6,875 nucleotides of DNA from contig JALVXW010000315.1 in assembly GCA_027038155.1 (NCBI GenBank), forward strand, positions 1 to 6,875. The letters are read 5' to 3'. The notes under the pieces were generated by a model. The model was given only the letters and a program-made list of their open reading frames with translations, did not search any database and was not told the origin of the DNA. Origin of the DNA: Sulfurovum sp. (lineage in GTDB: Bacteria; Campylobacterota; Campylobacteria; Campylobacterales; Sulfurovaceae). Position numbers and translations under genes: made by a program. This document shows positions 5,912-6,875 of this stretch, in pieces; the stretch's first letter is position 1; each line of letters starts with the position of its first letter.

Positions 5912-5971
5912 TAACAATTATTTCCTATTTATTATAAATAGTATATATTATTATAATAAATAAAATTGTTA
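5912..5971. repeat. Nested inverted repeats upstream of the MOSC gene
   Basis: There are two nested arm pairs. ATTTATTATAA at 5927-5937 matches the reverse complement at 5951-5961, giving an 11-bp stem with a 13-base loop. Outside it, TAACAATT at 5912-5919 matches AATTGTTA at 5964-5971 over 8 bp. The structure overlaps the candidate MOSC -10 box (5952-5957), so it could be an operator or a cruciform-forming site. Low sequence complexity makes a chance origin possible. Confidence 0.38.
5952..5957 (+). promoter_or_regulatory. Candidate -10 box for the MOSC gene
   Basis: TATAAT lies 82 bases upstream of the preferred MOSC start at 6040, so the leader would be about 75 bases. The -35 position (5929-5934, TTATTA) is weak. 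It lies inside an inverted repeat arm. The same A/T-richness caveat applies as for the divergent promoter. Confidence 0.33.
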
Positions 5972-6030
5972 TTTATTGTAGAGATTTTTTATTGAAGTTT
6001 AATTATGATACGATTACAATATCGTATAAT

Positions 6031-6036
6031 GGAGAA
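6031..6036 (+). promoter_or_regulatory. Ribosome binding site deciding the MOSC start
   Basis: GGAGAA lies three bases before the ATG at 6040. An upstream in-frame TTG at 5992 has only a partial GAGA match and would add 16 residues that do not look like the MOSC family start. This supports 6040. Confidence 0.7.
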
Positions 6037-6039
6037 GAC

Positions 6040-6480
6040 ATGGCAGATATCTTAGGTAATGTAATAGCACTATTTGTTTCTATCCAAAATAGCAAAAAAA
6101 GACTAGAAAAAAAATCTCTATCTATCAATAGCAAAGGGGCAATAGAAGATAAATTTTACAATAAAAATATAAATCGCTCCATACTTATTGCTTCATTGGA
6201 CAGTTATTGTTTAGTTAAAAAAGAAAAAATAAACATTCCTTACGGTTCATTAGGAGAAAATCTTCTTATTGACTATAACCCTTACCATCTCTCACCAGGA
6301 ACGCAACTACAAATAGGAAACACCGTTTTAGAAATTAGTCAATACTGCACTATATGCGACCATCTCTCTTCTATTGACAAAAAAGTACCAAGTTTACTTA
6401 AAAACAATAGAGGTATTTTTGCAAAAGTTATAAAGGGAGGGGAAATTAAACAAGGAGATATATTATCGATACCAAAATAG
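6040..6480 (+). CDS. MOSC domain protein (molybdenum cofactor-related)
   Basis: MOSC domains are found at the C-terminus of eukaryotic molybdenum cofactor sulfurase and in bacterial relatives such as YiiM. They are thought to bind molybdopterin and to handle sulfur through a conserved cysteine. The 146-residue protein is a single stand-alone domain. It opens with ILGNVIALFVS and a basic stretch, followed by GAIEDKFYNKNINRSILI (about 33-50), the counterpart of the usual 'GI.GDkh...' and 'r.vll' blocks. Next come YGSLGENL (68-75), a G-T-x-L-x-I-G turn, CTIC at 103-106 with the candidate active cysteines, and the ending RGIFAKVIKGGEIKQGDIL. All of these fit MOSC order and spacing. The start at 6040 is chosen over TTG 5992 for its ribosome binding site and N-terminus. 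It is divergent from soxC, a molybdenum enzyme. The family is firm; the substrate is unknown. Confidence 0.87.
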   Translation: MADILGNVIALFVSIQNSKKRLEKKSLSINSKGAIEDKFYNKNINRSILIASLDSYCLVKKEKINIPYGSLGENLLIDYNPYHLSPGTQLQIGNTVLEISQYCTICDHLSSIDKKVPSLLKNNRGIFAKVIKGGEIKQGDILSIPK

Positions 6481-6708
6481 CATATCGTCTTGCATAACAA
6501 TAACTTTTTTGGTTAAAAAAAACATAGAGATAAAACTTCTCAAAAAAGAGGTTTAAAAAAAGGAGGGAAGAAGGAAGAAAATTATTACTCCTCTTCTCCC
6601 GTTGCACCTGCATCAAGCATACCATACATGCCAGCTTCCACTTCCTGACTTCACCCATCAACCCCAAACAAAGCCCACTATACCGAGGTTCAGTAAAAAA
6701 AGTAGGCA
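6481..6708. other. Spacer between convergent genes, with a possible remnant reading frame
   Basis: I see no convincing complete gene here. A short minus-strand frame (6650-6588) reads SQEVEAGMYGMLDAGATGEEE and ends in two consecutive TAA codons (6587-6582). It is closed upstream by TGA at 6653-6651, so it may be the decayed end of a lost gene. A possible weak stem (6533-6536 and 6539-6541 with 6548-6554, with a two-base bulge) is followed on the minus strand by TTTTATC. It might terminate minus-strand transcription. No clear terminator for the MOSC gene is visible. Confidence 0.35.
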
Positions 6709-6875
6709 CTACACCTTGTAAGGCGTTTTATTCACTTTAACCCCCATAAGCTTATAGATCTTCTCCGCATCAATGGTTATATCTGAAGGAAGGGCAAATT
6801 TTCTGTTGTGTTTGGTGTCATAAAGAATACTCTCTTGTACTCCGAGTAACGCAGTGCGTATGCGTTGCGGAGAGA
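6709..6875 (-). CDS. C-terminal end of an unrecognised protein
   Basis: Only the last 54 residues are in the window; the gene enters from the right edge and stops at TAG (6711-6709). The visible part begins SPQRIRTALLGVQESILYDT and continues through KHNRKFALPSDITIDAEKIY to a KLMGVKVNKTPYKV end. It is soluble in character and basic, with no membrane segment or cysteine. The frame stays open to the edge and has natural-looking composition, which supports a real gene. I do not recognise the family and give no function. It converges with the MOSC gene. Confidence 0.6.
   Translation of the reverse strand, partial: SPQRIRTALLGVQESILYDTKHNRKFALPSDITIDAEKIYKLMGVKVNKTPYKV

Noticed and set aside
5992..6039. 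TTG start for the MOSC gene, 16 residues longer
   Set aside because: The upstream site is weak, the extra residues do not fit the family start, and the ATG at 6040 has a good GGAGAA site.
6580..6700. Possible small SRP RNA on the minus strand (GTCAGG followed by GGAAGC)
   Set aside because: The conserved SRP core with its GGAA loop and flanking pairs is not intact, and the flanks do not fold into the expected long hairpin.
6446..6709. Minus-strand GTG frame overlapping the stop of the right-hand partial gene
   Set aside because: The GTG overlaps the TAG, which could suggest coupling. However, the product has no recognisable domain, lacks a ribosome binding site, and runs into the end of the MOSC gene on the opposite strand.

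Overview
The window looks like chromosome from a sulfur-oxidising member of the Campylobacterota (Sulfurovum/Sulfurimonas type). The reasons are the low G+C content, the pairing of rpsT with prfA, the RF1 variant GCGGQC around its GGQ motif, and a soxC-soxD-soxY-soxZ cluster without soxXAB. This placement comes from recognising families and gene order; no database search was run.

Left part (1-2360). A minus-strand gene runs off the left edge. It encodes a signal peptide followed by what looks like the start of a bacterial Ig-like domain. After a short divergent spacer come three plus-strand genes: rpsT (ribosomal protein S20), prfA (peptide chain release factor 1), and a 152-residue protein of unknown function that starts three bases after prfA stops. 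A small hairpin lies between rpsT and prfA. A strong 14-bp hairpin with a T tract ends the unit.

Central part (2360-5770). Four minus-strand genes are read in the order soxC, soxD, soxY, soxZ. SoxC is a Tat-exported molybdenum sulfane dehydrogenase subunit, and SoxD is its dihaem cytochrome c partner. SoxY and SoxZ form the carrier on which sulfur intermediates are held by a C-terminal cysteine. Together they can oxidise a carrier-bound sulfane sulfur fully. Attaching thiosulfate (SoxXA) and releasing sulfate (SoxB) must be encoded elsewhere. Both SoxY and SoxZ carry their own Sec-type signal peptides, unlike the classical arrangement in which a Tat-exported SoxY carries leaderless SoxZ across the membrane.

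Right part (5771-6875). A divergent spacer contains a stretch with only 12 G/C in 160 bases, with palindromes and candidate promoters on both strands. It separates soxC from a plus-strand MOSC-domain gene. MOSC domains act on the molybdenum cofactor that SoxC needs, so a functional link is plausible. After about 230 bases with no convincing gene, the C-terminal end of an unrecognised minus-strand gene enters from the right edge.

No tRNA, rRNA, CRISPR array or complete mobile element was seen. The points most worth a second look are the secretion signals on both SoxY and SoxZ, the MOSC-soxC pairing across a palindromic spacer, and the unknown gene coupled to prfA.
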